NCBI RefSeq assembly: GCF_032773895.1
Contig: NZ_CP120416.1
Span: 804,001 to 868,000 of the forward strand
Direction of reading: 5' to 3'
DNA from: Teredinibacter sp. KSP-S5-2
GTDB taxonomy: Bacteria; Pseudomonadota; Gammaproteobacteria; Pseudomonadales; Cellvibrionaceae
DNA: 64,000 nucleotides
The notes below the pieces were generated by a model. It did not search any database. It was not told where the DNA came from and saw only the letters and a program-made list of their open reading frames with translations. Of the stretch, positions 11,901 through 18,849 are shown piece by piece; position 1 is the stretch's first letter, and the number at the start of each line of letters is the position of its first letter. Position numbers and translations under genes: made by a program.

Positions 11901-14900
11901 TTGAAGTTGAAACCACCTACAGCTACGACACGACCCGTTCACTTCGAATACCAAAGCAGGTCAAAGTGACTTCGGTGAACGTCAACGGTGTGGATCAGCT
12001 GGCCAGCAATCAAGGGCTATACAGTGACACCGTGACCCTATTCAATGACTACGGCCTGCCAACAAGCACCAGTCAAACCGCCTACCAAAAGAACACCAGT
12101 GGGCAATGGCAGTTGCAAACGCGGACCACCACCATCCCCGAGTACAGTACTGATGGCTACTTCCCGCGTACCGTGACCAACCCGTTAGGCCACAGCGTGA
12201 TGACGGACATTGACCCGGCATCGGGGCAGGCGTTATCCGTCAGTCGCATGCTGGATGCCACCCACAGCGTGACGGTGACCACCAACTATGATCCGTTCGG
12301 TCGGCCATTGGCCATCCACACCGATGGTGCCGCCACTCAATATCTGCGTTATACCTTACCGGACATGGATGGCCCGACCCTGGCGGCACTTCAGGTGACC
12401 ACAACCCAGGCGGGAACCCCCACAAGCAAAGCCTGGCAGGACAAATTGGGCCGAACCCTGCGCACCGCAACGCAAAGCTTTGCGGGCTCCTGGGTGTATG
12501 GCGATGTGTTCTACAATGCCCGTGGCCTGGTCAGCTTTGAGTCGGTGCCCAGCTTTAGCATGTTGAACAGTCCGAGTGAGGGCCACGGTGTGACCTACAC
12601 CGCCTATGACCCGCTTGGCCGGTTAATGGGCAAGCAAGTCAGCCAAACCTGTGGCACCTTGGGCATCAATACCACCATGACCACCAGCTACCGGATTGAT
12701 ACCGCAGACCCCTATCAAACGGATATCCTGGTGCAAGGTGGGTGTGAAGGGAAAACGCTGACCATGAGCCGCACCTACAACAGCCTGGACCAATTGATGC
12801 GGACCACCGATGCCGAAGGCGGCATCACCCGCTACGGATACAACAGCCTGGGCAGCCCGGTGGTGATTGAAGACACACAGGGGCATCCGATCGTGGCGTT
12901 GTATGACGGCCTAAACCGCAAAGTTAAGGTTAATGACCCCAATCAGGGCATCACCCACTTTGTGTATAACGGCTTTGGTGAACTGCAACAGGAAACCCGG
13001 GCCAACAACAAAACCGTCAACTACTACCTGGACTCGCTTGGCCGTGTCACATTGCGCACTGCAACAGGCGAAGACAACCTCAGTTACAGCTACGATAACG
13101 CCAGTTATGGTTATGGTCAGCTCTACCAGGAATCGGGTGCTGGTTTAACCCGTCATTACAGCTACAACGACAAAGGTCAACCCGTCAGCACCACCGAGAC
13201 CCACAGCACCGGTGAAAGCTACAGCGTCACCAGCCTGTACGACGCCAACTACGGCCGGCTCAAAGGCCTGGAATACCCCAATCACCTCACCGTGGAATAC
13301 GACTACAACACCTATGGCTACATGAATGTGGTAAAAAATGCGGCCACGGGCTATGTCTATCAGGAAGTTGACGACATGGACCAGTGGGGCAACATCGTCG
13401 GGGCGACACTGGGCAATGGCATTCAGGAATTGGCGCAATACAGTGCGGTCAATGGCCAGGCATTGCAGATAAGCGCACTGCGCAACCTGCAAGAGATACT
13501 GGATATCCAATACCAGATGTACGACGGCTTCGGCAATATTCTGCTGGAACACATGCAAAACGGCGCCGCCACCCCGGATATGGGCGATAAGGGCGGAAGC
13601 CACAACTACAGCGAATACTTTGTCTATGACGACCTGCACCGGTTAACCCACAGCAGCTTTAACAGCTTCAATGGCACCGGTCTTGATTACACCTACGACT
13701 CAGGTGGCAACCTGCTGAGTAAATCCGACTACGCCCGCAACTACGACTACACCACCGGCACCAGCGGTGGCCCCAACGCGGTCAAACGGGTAGAGAAAAT
13801 CCTCAAGCAACAGGACGGCACCACCCAATACCAATGGGCGAACTTTGGCTACGATGCCCGGGGGAATATGACCAGCGGCGATGGCTTAAGCCAAGCCATC
13901 TACAATGCCATGGACAAACCCACCTATATCGAGAAAGGCGGCGCGACCCTGAGTTTTGCCTATGGCCCCAGCCATATGCGTTACCGGCAAATCAAAGTCA
14001 AAGAAAATATAACCACCACCACACACTACGTGGGCAAGCTGTTTGAAAAGGAATACCGCGAAGAAAATGGTGTGACGCGGGAAAGCTGGCGGGCCTACAT
14101 TGGCAGCACCGCAGTGGTCAGCCAGGACGACAGTGACGGTTTTGCCATCCGTTACCAACACAAAGACCGGCTAGGCAGTGCACGTACCTTCACCGATGCA
14201 AACGGCCTGGTGGTGGCACAACGGGACTACGACCCGTTTGGTAAACCGCGAGAAGCCGATGGCAGCCTGAAAGAAAATGTCTGGTTAGGCGGTGGTGAAC
14301 AACAGCGCCCCATATTGGGCGACGAAGCCGATGCCAAAACCCGACGTGGCTTTACCGACCATGAACATCTGGACGATGTGGAGTATATACATATGAACGG
14401 TCGGGTGTATGATTACAACCTGGGCCGGTTTCTGAGTGTGGACCCGTACATCCAGAGTCCAAAGAACTCGCAGAGTATTAACTCATACTCGTACATCATG
14501 AATAACCCGCTGGCAGGGACTGATCCGACGGGGTATCAAGCAGAGTGTGGGGTTGGTTGCTATTCCGTTATTTTTAACCAAGATGGTAGTAGTACAACAA
14601 CGCGAAATGGAAGGATTACGTCCGCATACACAGAAGTGACTACAGCAACAGAAGGTGGTACGAAAACCACATTTTATAATGGGGCTCTGAGCAATGAGCA
14701 AGTTGTAAAAAGGCTGTTTAGGGAGAAAGGGGCTGAAACAGATGCGGATACTGAAACCAAAACTAATCAGTCTACTTTACGGAATCAGGAAGCATTGCAC
14801 GGGTCTGAGAATGGGCTTGTTTATACGGGGTTGATACCGAAGGAGTTGACGAAAGCTGCTGAAGAGACTGAAGGAGACATTGAGGCGATTAGGGTGCCTG

Positions 14901-15415
14901 GGGCGTCACATGAGGGATTTCAAGGATTTATTGATGAAATGGATTCTGCCATTCAGGCCGCTTTTAAAGGAAAAGATTTCGACTCCGAAGCATTCGCAAG
15001 AGGGGTTACAGATGGCGCTGCAAGTTATCTGATTGCACTAAAGCGTGCTTTTGTTGCAGCAGCCGATTCACAAGGTTTTTCTGGAGAAGAAAGATATAAT
15101 CAGTTCTGGTTAAGAGTGAACCTAATGGATAGGGAAATAAATCGAATGATAGCTGATCCCGCACACCGCCAGTTAATTACTGGGCTAATCCGAAGTAATC
15201 TTAATGAGGGTCTATCAGTTCTTTCTGGTAGTCAGCTTAGTTATGTAGCGGGGAGGTTTGCTGGACGGACGGGAGCGGCCTCTCAGGTGCATGGGTATTT
15301 CAAGGGAGCTGCGATGCTTGGTGATTATTATCACGGTGTTACCCGAGCGGGAGCAGGGATTGCTGCTGTATCTGAATGGGTTGGTTTAGGTGAATCGTTA
15401 GACTCGTTTAAATAG
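5978..15415 (+). CDS. giant Sec-exported Rhs/YD-repeat polymorphic toxin
   Basis: A 3145-residue protein started at the ATG at 5978, which has AGGGGAAAG upstream. In order: signal peptide (LLALIAIFFPQFASA); about six fibronectin-III-like beta domains, each closing with a W-F-R/Q-V-ACN-GCS motif (to about residue 780); a SpvB/TcB-like start (about residue 806, SGGSASYSVPIALPPGRNG); at least six calcium-type DxDGDG/FG-GAP repeats (about residues 1140-1610); YD repeats (about 2090-2740); and an RHS core ending in NPLAGTDPTGY at nucleotide 14536. The last 292 residues are an AT-rich variable tip of unknown activity, with a glycine/alanine-rich end. In this class the tip is the toxin and the repeats form an encasing shell. 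The Sec signal, without a PAAR domain, argues against type VI delivery. The cognate immunity candidate is the next gene. Confidence 0.92.
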   Translation: MAAQAIHNKILFFVKKIHLLALIAIFFPQFASAVTLYYAKFTPSVVDAGGSSTLSWSSNGVYCKVGSVTYNSKSGSITYSNLQSNKTVSVTCSAPMGGSASFVAGVTVNIPKPGIPSSLTVSPGTLYTTSSLAHCTASDVVCQPRDIAQGTVTRGSSSGTVSSYQIERRVNGGSWTSYYTGTANNLTYTFTPGSWQFRIKACNSSGCSDYKYSNTVSVVYPVPGVPTSMLVSPATTSATSVAASWGAAANTPSRYVTRYEAQRRLGSGSWSNFSTSNTTQASSTSMSVGTWSFQVRACNTTGCSAYRSGNSVLVVMPVPGAIRYPSLITASSVNIAWDSVSGTVTKYELQEKIDTGNWATIYSGTNISYERSPLTTSKRSYRVRACNGSVCGDWRGGGESTVIISSLTVSKTFSNNGQYTVSWTANTVYGNAFFYEKYGDGTPTMTQLTNSSGVKTYSKTVDGHYSYYIEERDCRQANQLGYCPVLATIPVKTVQVLFPPSALDKVDPSTTSTTERSVTISWPSSPTASEYVLEREYNESGTWEQIYKGPNVSSGSGSLNPGSWRFRVQACNLGGCSPATNSGKVAINLITPAPVSGIAGDAASTTGNVTISWTGSTHATEYRIELLDYGTNSLKASYTTTSAGLGNTGLADGQYYYRIQACNVYANLEACSLAVPSSVVSVFSSAPPSTVTNIRVNNESGRRETKVTWDSLTGLEYGVNRVGITAGTNSKEFTNRVAVLNDYVFPNGSYEYQVVACKTLYGIKKCSPATASAPVNISALVEPVYANPFDGVIADKTLVNSAPAMPAEPVGVLQGAANVSGGSASYSVPIALPPGRNGVQPSVSLSYSSRGGNDTLGVGWSLGAGGAISRCGNTYAQDALTRGVQYSITEDRLCLNGSRLMVVSGTYGAAGAEYRTESDSFVRITQHSGGINSTVAWFTAEYKDGSVQYFGKNTNSKLIHAGVSYPISWLLEFEHDAVGNTDGAANLGNVPVAAANFIHYDYTTFGEGEKLLTEISYTGNSESDKGDRAVEFIYEPRDDRTVSYLAGGKSETTQRLHKITTKYGLDSIYEYRVGYGLSLASGRSLVKSITHCAFEGTWQCLPATRFDWLENSTIAEVTPLKIGGVETFAGEVYLHNVMSQGDVDGDGTRDFIGYNVNAEQDNEGTNDVDVEFGCLRTEVKGRYTCIELDLDSDGINDAFKFEQGKLHVQFSSQKPSSGVHPYVNTNILLKIPSNSATEDELRNPIYNRRDEILTATDVDGDGLQDLVVKYTETGTSPFYPNELAGRTQLRVYLNNGGATATHFATQGADVYTYQELAETVYGCSIVGCGQLPAGGQYDVFTYEALTPIGDYDGNGLTDFIIEETMDKFHLATTYYDPVPVAVLLNKSTPGNLQFERVLKGGFGAGTTTDYGPGEKYFHTYLDVNGDGLSDTLGWSNGQLAVMLNKGDITSNSIVLTQVDNTQSTRKFIEERYHEILMSYGGGLLKRAIVQPKYNDAMHAVDLNGDGRQELVMPGERLISVCSTSAFGFEGTVEKCGDELYGAIQTQTSTYPTTPIGSYYYDDSIYRWDALYFDDDGNGGYTVRKEPTAFVGPAYEVRFFDAFGDGNVDMVSTIGLRTYTGTVSKRIDTANSNSTWLSELASGSNFIAGAYITRNYGSGNGTTTGSYNPVDVMSKATNGFGVTGEWAYRPLSTGDTSVAGQALYSTAHDYVNQSEGYFHFSSSMYVVSNFKQSNGIGGLNETKYAYRGAMYNSKGRGFTGFRSMIREDVANGLVSHTDFHQMFPMVSLVQQQGQFTSDTYGTFGSSNVFGDGAACTISGTSETSLSSLPANASQAIHFSHHCYAQNTAHQMDIAVTASAGGIHSIYATQNQSVMRKLMCDTLPCSLSRPVSIQTSETTSIDKWGNAIATTQTHWDEWGTRVTAASATIDITSTQEAAWWLDKKTVSSVTQDKVTGRHLEDAFSRYSGSETGLDNAIEVETTYSYDTTRSLRIPKQVKVTSVNVNGVDQLASNQGLYSDTVTLFNDYGLPTSTSQTAYQKNTSGQWQLQTRTTTIPEYSTDGYFPRTVTNPLGHSVMTDIDPASGQALSVSRMLDATHSVTVTTNYDPFGRPLAIHTDGAATQYLRYTLPDMDGPTLAALQVTTTQAGTPTSKAWQDKLGRTLRTATQSFAGSWVYGDVFYNARGLVSFESVPSFSMLNSPSEGHGVTYTAYDPLGRLMGKQVSQTCGTLGINTTMTTSYRIDTADPYQTDILVQGGCEGKTLTMSRTYNSLDQLMRTTDAEGGITRYGYNSLGSPVVIEDTQGHPIVALYDGLNRKVKVNDPNQGITHFVYNGFGELQQETRANNKTVNYYLDSLGRVTLRTATGEDNLSYSYDNASYGYGQLYQESGAGLTRHYSYNDKGQPVSTTETHSTGESYSVTSLYDANYGRLKGLEYPNHLTVEYDYNTYGYMNVVKNAATGYVYQEVDDMDQWGNIVGATLGNGIQELAQYSAVNGQALQISALRNLQEILDIQYQMYDGFGNILLEHMQNGAATPDMGDKGGSHNYSEYFVYDDLHRLTHSSFNSFNGTGLDYTYDSGGNLLSKSDYARNYDYTTGTSGGPNAVKRVEKILKQQDGTTQYQWANFGYDARGNMTSGDGLSQAIYNAMDKPTYIEKGGATLSFAYGPSHMRYRQIKVKENITTTTHYVGKLFEKEYREENGVTRESWRAYIGSTAVVSQDDSDGFAIRYQHKDRLGSARTFTDANGLVVAQRDYDPFGKPREADGSLKENVWLGGGEQQRPILGDEADAKTRRGFTDHEHLDDVEYIHMNGRVYDYNLGRFLSVDPYIQSPKNSQSINSYSYIMNNPLAGTDPTGYQAECGVGCYSVIFNQDGSSTTTRNGRITSAYTEVTTATEGGTKTTFYNGALSNEQVVKRLFREKGAETDADTETKTNQSTLRNQEALHGSENGLVYTGLIPKELTKAAEETEGDIEAIRVPGASHEGFQGFIDEMDSAIQAAFKGKDFDSEAFARGVTDGAASYLIALKRAFVAAADSQGFSGEERYNQFWLRVNLMDREINRMIADPAHRQLITGLIRSNLNEGLSVLSGSQLSYVAGRFAGRTGAASQVHGYFKGAAMLGDYYHGVTRAGAGIAAVSEWVGLGESLDSFK

Positions 15416-15425
15416 TTGAGGCGTT

Positions 15426-15668
15426 ATGTCGGAGAATAACTCAGTAATATTGGCAATTATGGTGCCTCTAGTATTTTATTCATTATTAATATTTGCTGTT
15501 GTTGGTGGGTATTTATGGTGGGGAATTGCGGCACTAATTATTATGGCGATTACTTTTTTTGTAAGAATTAAAAAAAGGAGTGTACGCTGGTTAAGTGCTC
15601 TACATATTAGTTTGGCTATTATGGGGCCGCTATCTGGTGCCGCGATAATTTATTTAGGTGCACTCTAA
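15426..15668 (+). CDS. candidate membrane immunity protein for the intact Rhs toxin
   Basis: An 80-residue, almost entirely hydrophobic protein with about three membrane segments (LVFYSLLIFAVVGGYLWW, IAALIIMAITFFV, LAIMGPLSGAAIIYLGAL) split by a basic loop (RIKKRSVR). It starts ten bases after the rhs stop with a GAGG site, so it is very probably co-translated. Position immediately after a variable tip is the classic place of an immunity gene. A membrane immunity protein suggests that the tip damages or crosses the inner membrane (inference). Confidence 0.65.
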   Translation: MSENNSVILAIMVPLVFYSLLIFAVVGGYLWWGIAALIIMAITFFVRIKKRSVRWLSALHISLAIMGPLSGAAIIYLGAL

Positions 15669-15691
15669 ATTTTAATTAGAGGTGTGATTTA

Positions 15692-15724
15692 AAGCTCTGG
15701 CCTAAACCCCAGGGCTTTTTAGTT
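15692..15724 (+). terminator. terminator after the intact rhs-immunity pair
   Basis: AAGCTCTGG pairs with CCAGGGCTT (one T-G pair) and is followed by T residues. Closely related hairpins occur at 16604-16634 and, cut in half, at 23744-23759. Confidence 0.7.
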
Positions 15725-15764
15725 CTTGTCTCTAATCTCAGAAAAACCAAGGGGATGTACTCCA

Positions 15765-16298
15765 ATGTCACAAGAGGGAGGGGTTAAGCTCGGTGAAGGG
15801 TTCCTTGCTTCTGGTTCCCCTTTTATGGACACGTTAACTGATACAGACACACATCTTGCTAGGTTGAGAGCCGCAACATCAGCCGTTGTTCAAACCCTCG
15901 GTGGAATAGGCCAAGACGCTTTGGCAGTTCTTGTTGGTTGGACTCCTTTTGGAGTATTTCTTGGCTTACATGGTACAAGCAATATTACCGGTGGAGTTGG
16001 TGATTATCTTGATATCTTTGATGGTGGAAGTAGAGATTGGAACTTTGTGCGACAGGGCTATGAAAATATTGCAGTAGCAGCAAACTTAGATCGTTCTGTT
16101 GGAACTTATGCTCATGCTGGTGTTGGTTTATTTACCGCCGGATATGGTTTAGCTAGAGGTGTTCCGGTTACGTTGTACCCTGGGTCGGCTTTACAGCATA
16201 CTTCTACTGTTCGTGCATTTACTCAAGCTGGGGCTATGGAGCTTACAAATGAAGCATTCCAGGCTGGGTATACAATTTATGAGCAGGCAGGTAATTAG
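15765..16298 (+). CDS. orphan Rhs toxin tip, DUF4225-like
   Basis: A 177-residue protein from the ATG at 15765, with AAGGGGA nine bases upstream. It begins Met-SQEGG, the same hinge that precedes the toxin part in the rhs fragments ending at 23228 and 27968. The segment WTPFGVFLGLHGTSNITGG, then NFVRQGYENIAVAANLDRS and AGVGLFTAGYGLARGVP, resembles DUF4225, a domain found at the ends of Rhs toxins. No rhs core precedes it, so it is a detached cassette, though it has its own plausible start site. The following gene is its likely immunity partner. Confidence 0.62.
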   Translation: MSQEGGVKLGEGFLASGSPFMDTLTDTDTHLARLRAATSAVVQTLGGIGQDALAVLVGWTPFGVFLGLHGTSNITGGVGDYLDIFDGGSRDWNFVRQGYENIAVAANLDRSVGTYAHAGVGLFTAGYGLARGVPVTLYPGSALQHTSTVRAFTQAGAMELTNEAFQAGYTIYEQAGN

Positions 16299-16300
16299 AA

Positions 16301-16576
16301 ATGGTATTTTTAATAGTATTATTCTCTTTGGTTCTTGTGTGCCAATATATTTTTCTTGAGCTGTTTATTATTAATAAATTAGCGAAAAGGAAGGTCGGTT
16401 ACTTTGCTGTTTGCTTGATGCAATTTTTTTTAGTGGTGTTTCTAGCTTATAAATTCTTTTCGGGTGGTGGTGTTGAGACTGTTATTTCACTAGTTTTTGT
16501 TTTTACCTCTTTATTTGCATTTGTGAGATTTTTACGGCGTTTTTCAGCTCAAAATGAAATGGTGAAAATTAAATAA
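16301..16576 (+). CDS. candidate membrane immunity protein for the DUF4225-like tip
   Basis: A 91-residue protein with three predicted membrane helices (FLIVLFSLVLVCQYIFLELF, FAVCLMQFFLVVFLAYKFF, VISLVFVFTSLFAFVRFL) and a charged C-terminal tail. It starts two bases after the stop of the orphan tip, indicating translational coupling. Size, position and membrane nature fit an immunity protein; no named family was recognised. Confidence 0.6.
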   Translation: MVFLIVLFSLVLVCQYIFLELFIINKLAKRKVGYFAVCLMQFFLVVFLAYKFFSGGGVETVISLVFVFTSLFAFVRFLRRFSAQNEMVKIK

Positions 16577-16603
16577 ACCAAGAACCGCCCTTAATTAAAA
16601 ACA

Positions 16604-16634
16604 AAGCCCTGGATTAATCTCCGGGGCTTTTTTT
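16604..16634 (+). terminator. terminator after the DUF4225-like tip/immunity pair
   Basis: AAGCCCTGG pairs with CCGGGGCTT across an eight-base loop and is followed by seven T. It is related in sequence to the hairpin at 15692. Confidence 0.75.
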
Positions 16635-16674
16635 AGTGTACGGCAAGCATGAGTCCCTTCAACTTGGTTACGTC

Positions 16675-16723
16675 CCGGCCGATCCCTGGCCGGTCGTTCG
16701 TAAAGGTAAAGCGGTGCTTTACC
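16675..16723. repeat. two adjacent perfect inverted repeats
   Basis: CCGGCC/GGCCGG (16675-16693) and AAGGTAAAGC/GCTTTACCTT (about 16701-16723) stand side by side just left of the truncated IS. Neither has a T-run. The role is unknown; they may be an IS-related end or a recombination site. Confidence 0.5.
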
Positions 16724-16734
16724 TTATTTACTCA

Positions 16735-17433
16735 CCTGTCCTTGGCGAATTGCTAATTCAACCTAAAGATGGGAGATGAAAGAGGCCTCGACAGTGGCTT
16801 TCCCACGAGTAGTCAGAAAGCTTAAGCGTGTTTTTTGAGCAGTTTATGGGTGGCCTTTCCATTGTGGCCGAATGACAGCGGTGTTGATTGTAGTAATGCT
16901 TAAATTGATCAAGCTTTTGTTGTAAATCCCGCCTGTTCCAGAAGAGCGTCTGATCGAGTAATTCCCTTCTAACTGTTCCGATTACGCGTTCAATAAACGG
17001 GTGGGATGTGGGCACACAAGGAATGGACTTTACTTCTTCTATCTCCAGTATCCGCAAGTTTGCTTTCCAGCGATGGAATTGAAATAACGGATCATTATCG
17101 GAGCTTAGATAGTTAGGCAATGTTTGTTTACTTTGTATCTGGTTAAACATACGGCATGCCGCTACGCCATTTAGATCGCCAGCATGAACAGCAAAGCCAA
17201 CAATGCGACGGGTGAACTGATCCATGACCAGCATTACCCAGTGGCTTTTTAGCGTGGCCGATTCGCACCGGAAAAAATCCGTACTCCATAGGCTGTCCTT
17301 GCTATGGCCTAAAAAGGTTAGCCACGAAGGGCCAGTGTTATCGCCATTTGGTTTGTGGTATCTGAATAAAACGCGTCGAACAATATCTTTATTAATTGCT
17401 AAACCAAACGCCAGATTAATTTGTTGAGCAATA
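16735..17433 (-). mobile_element. truncated insertion sequence, copy 1
   Basis: It matches the 3' end of the full IS at 29843-31013, from the terminal TGTCCTTGGCGAATTGC to a break inside the transposase gene at about 17433. There it joins rhs core DNA coding NPLAGTDPTGY. Identical to the copy at 23760-24458. Confidence 0.85.
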
Positions 17434-17579
17434 ACCCCTTTAAATAACCCATTAGCGGGGACCGATCCGACGGGGTATGCGGCGGAGAAAGAGGAACCAC
17501 CGCCTCCTGAGCTTGAGAAGTATGCACGTGAAGAATATGGTAATTTACAAGGTGTTGTTACCATGTCGGATGGAAGCAT
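16758..17579 (-). pseudogene. truncated integrase-type transposase fused to antisense rhs DNA
   Basis: The last 225 or so residues match the full transposase at 29865-30941 and keep the DDE-type catalytic segments (WSTDFFRCE, YLSSDNDPLF, HPFIERVIGT). The first 48 residues are not transposase; they are the antisense reading of the neighbouring rhs tip, so the frame is a chance chimera. The helix-turn-helix N-terminus is lost and the product is presumably inactive. Confidence 0.8.
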
Positions 17580-18381
17580 GGTTGCTGTTTATGAAAATGG
17601 TGCGGCGCAGTTAGATATTAAATCTGATGGAAAGGGTGGTTATTCGAAGTCCGATATTGGGAGTCAATCTGCAACGAATAGTCAGGCTGCTCGGTTAACT
17701 GGTGCAATAAACAGTAATAGCCCAAAACAGAGTGGAGGTGGCCTTGGATCATTCCTTTACGGAATGGGCAAAGGGTTTGTTAAAGATACCCTTCACAGCG
17801 CGCATACTTATATCACAGGCGTTTCTCCAGAAGAGCAAGGAGATCCCACTGGAATTGGAGCAAACAATAATGCAGAGCAGGCTGGTTTAGAAACATATGA
17901 AGATAATAAACTTGTAATAAATTTAACCTTAGCTGCGTTGCCTACGTCTAGAGCAACTCTTTCTAAATTCGGGAAAGCATCCACAAAGGCTGATGATGTT
18001 GCAGATTCTACTGTCGAACTAGCTGAACAACTCAAATTGAGTCCAACAAAGCAAAGAGAGCTGTTAAGAAAGGCTATGGGGTCCGAAGGATCGTGGAAAG
18101 TTGCTCACCATGTTATTCCTTTGGAGGCCATTAAGCGTTTTCCAGAGCTAATGAAAAAGGCAGCTAAGGGCGGTTTTAATATTAATGGGAAAAATAATGG
18201 GGCTTTATTGGGGCGTGCTGATCATATTGGAGGGCATCCGGTATATAACAAAGCTGTAATGGAGCAGTTAGGTAGAATCAGTCCTAATTTAAGTCCAGCG
18301 AGGACAGCAAAAGAAATGCAGAAAGCATCTAATACACTTCAAAATGAAATTCAGAACAGTACTTTTGGTTCTTGGGGTTAG
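17434..18381 (+). CDS. orphan Rhs toxin tip with AHH nuclease domain, copy 1
   Basis: The frame opens right after the IS break with the last residues of the Rhs core (LNNPLAGTDPTGY), then a variable region. The first ATG is at 17563 (272 residues), with no strong ribosome site. Near the end, WKVAHHVIPLEAIKRFPEL with a following GALLGRADHIGGHPVYN is the AHH-type HNH/endonuclease VII signature, so the tip is predicted to cut DNA or RNA in target cells. Without an rhs shell or export signal it is a stored cassette rather than a working toxin. The immunity candidate follows after 18 bases. An identical copy is at 24459-25406. Confidence 0.85.
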   Translation, partial: TPLNNPLAGTDPTGYAAEKEEPPPPELEKYAREEYGNLQGVVTMSDGSMVAVYENGAAQLDIKSDGKGGYSKSDIGSQSATNSQAARLTGAINSNSPKQSGGGLGSFLYGMGKGFVKDTLHSAHTYITGVSPEEQGDPTGIGANNNAEQAGLETYEDNKLVINLTLAALPTSRATLSKFGKASTKADDVADSTVELAEQLKLSPTKQRELLRKAMGSEGSWKVAHHVIPLEAIKRFPELMKKAAKGGFNINGKNNGALLGRADHIGGHPVYNKAVMEQLGRISPNLSPARTAKEMQKASNTLQNEIQNSTFGSWG

Positions 18382-18399
18382 AAAGTTTAGGTTTAAATT

Positions 18400-18819
18400 A
18401 TGAATGATAAGAGCTTAGGTGATTGGAAAGATTTTATTAAAGCAGTTGTTGCTTTGTACGAAAAGGGAAGAAGTGAGCAGGATATATCTTCTGAATACAG
18501 TGGTTGTAGTGTCGCTTGGAAGGGGATTGTTTCTGATATAAAACTAGATGAGGAGTTTTCTCCTGGAATTGCAATGTCTATGGAGCCTGAAACAACCCCA
18601 ATGTCAAAGGGGAAAGTCTTAAGGTCTGACCATCTATTTTTAAACGTAGATGAAAATACATCTGCTAGTTGGAAAGGTTGCAGTATTGGTGATAGTGTTA
18701 GCTTTACAGCTACTATATCAAAGGCTTCTGGGCCTTTTCCTGAAATACAATTATCTGAAGATGATGAAGATCCAGAAGTTTTATTAATGATTGGTTTGTA
18801 TGGTTGTCAGAAAAAATAA
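18400..18819 (+). CDS. candidate cytosolic immunity protein for the AHH tip, copy 1
   Basis: A 139-residue acidic protein without signal peptide or membrane segments, directly downstream of the AHH nuclease tip. The N-terminus is helical (LGDWKDFIKAVVALYEKG), the rest beta-rich, ending in an acidic stretch (SEDDEDPEVLL) that could mimic nucleic acid. Cytosolic location fits protection from a nuclease. I recognise no named immunity family. Identical to 25425-25844. Confidence 0.65.
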   Translation: MNDKSLGDWKDFIKAVVALYEKGRSEQDISSEYSGCSVAWKGIVSDIKLDEEFSPGIAMSMEPETTPMSKGKVLRSDHLFLNVDENTSASWKGCSIGDSVSFTATISKASGPFPEIQLSEDDEDPEVLLMIGLYGCQKK

Positions 18820-18849
18820 AACAATAGGGGATAGACCCAATTAGTCACA

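Noticed and set aside
13145-13639. Long antisense frames across the rhs repeats
   Set aside because: They occur in the same place in each rhs copy as shadows of the YD-repeat frame, and the sense frame is clearly coding.
5978-15415. Type VI secretion Rhs effector
   Set aside because: There is a Sec signal peptide and FN3-like stalk at the N-terminus, and no PAAR domain, VgrG or chaperone gene nearby.
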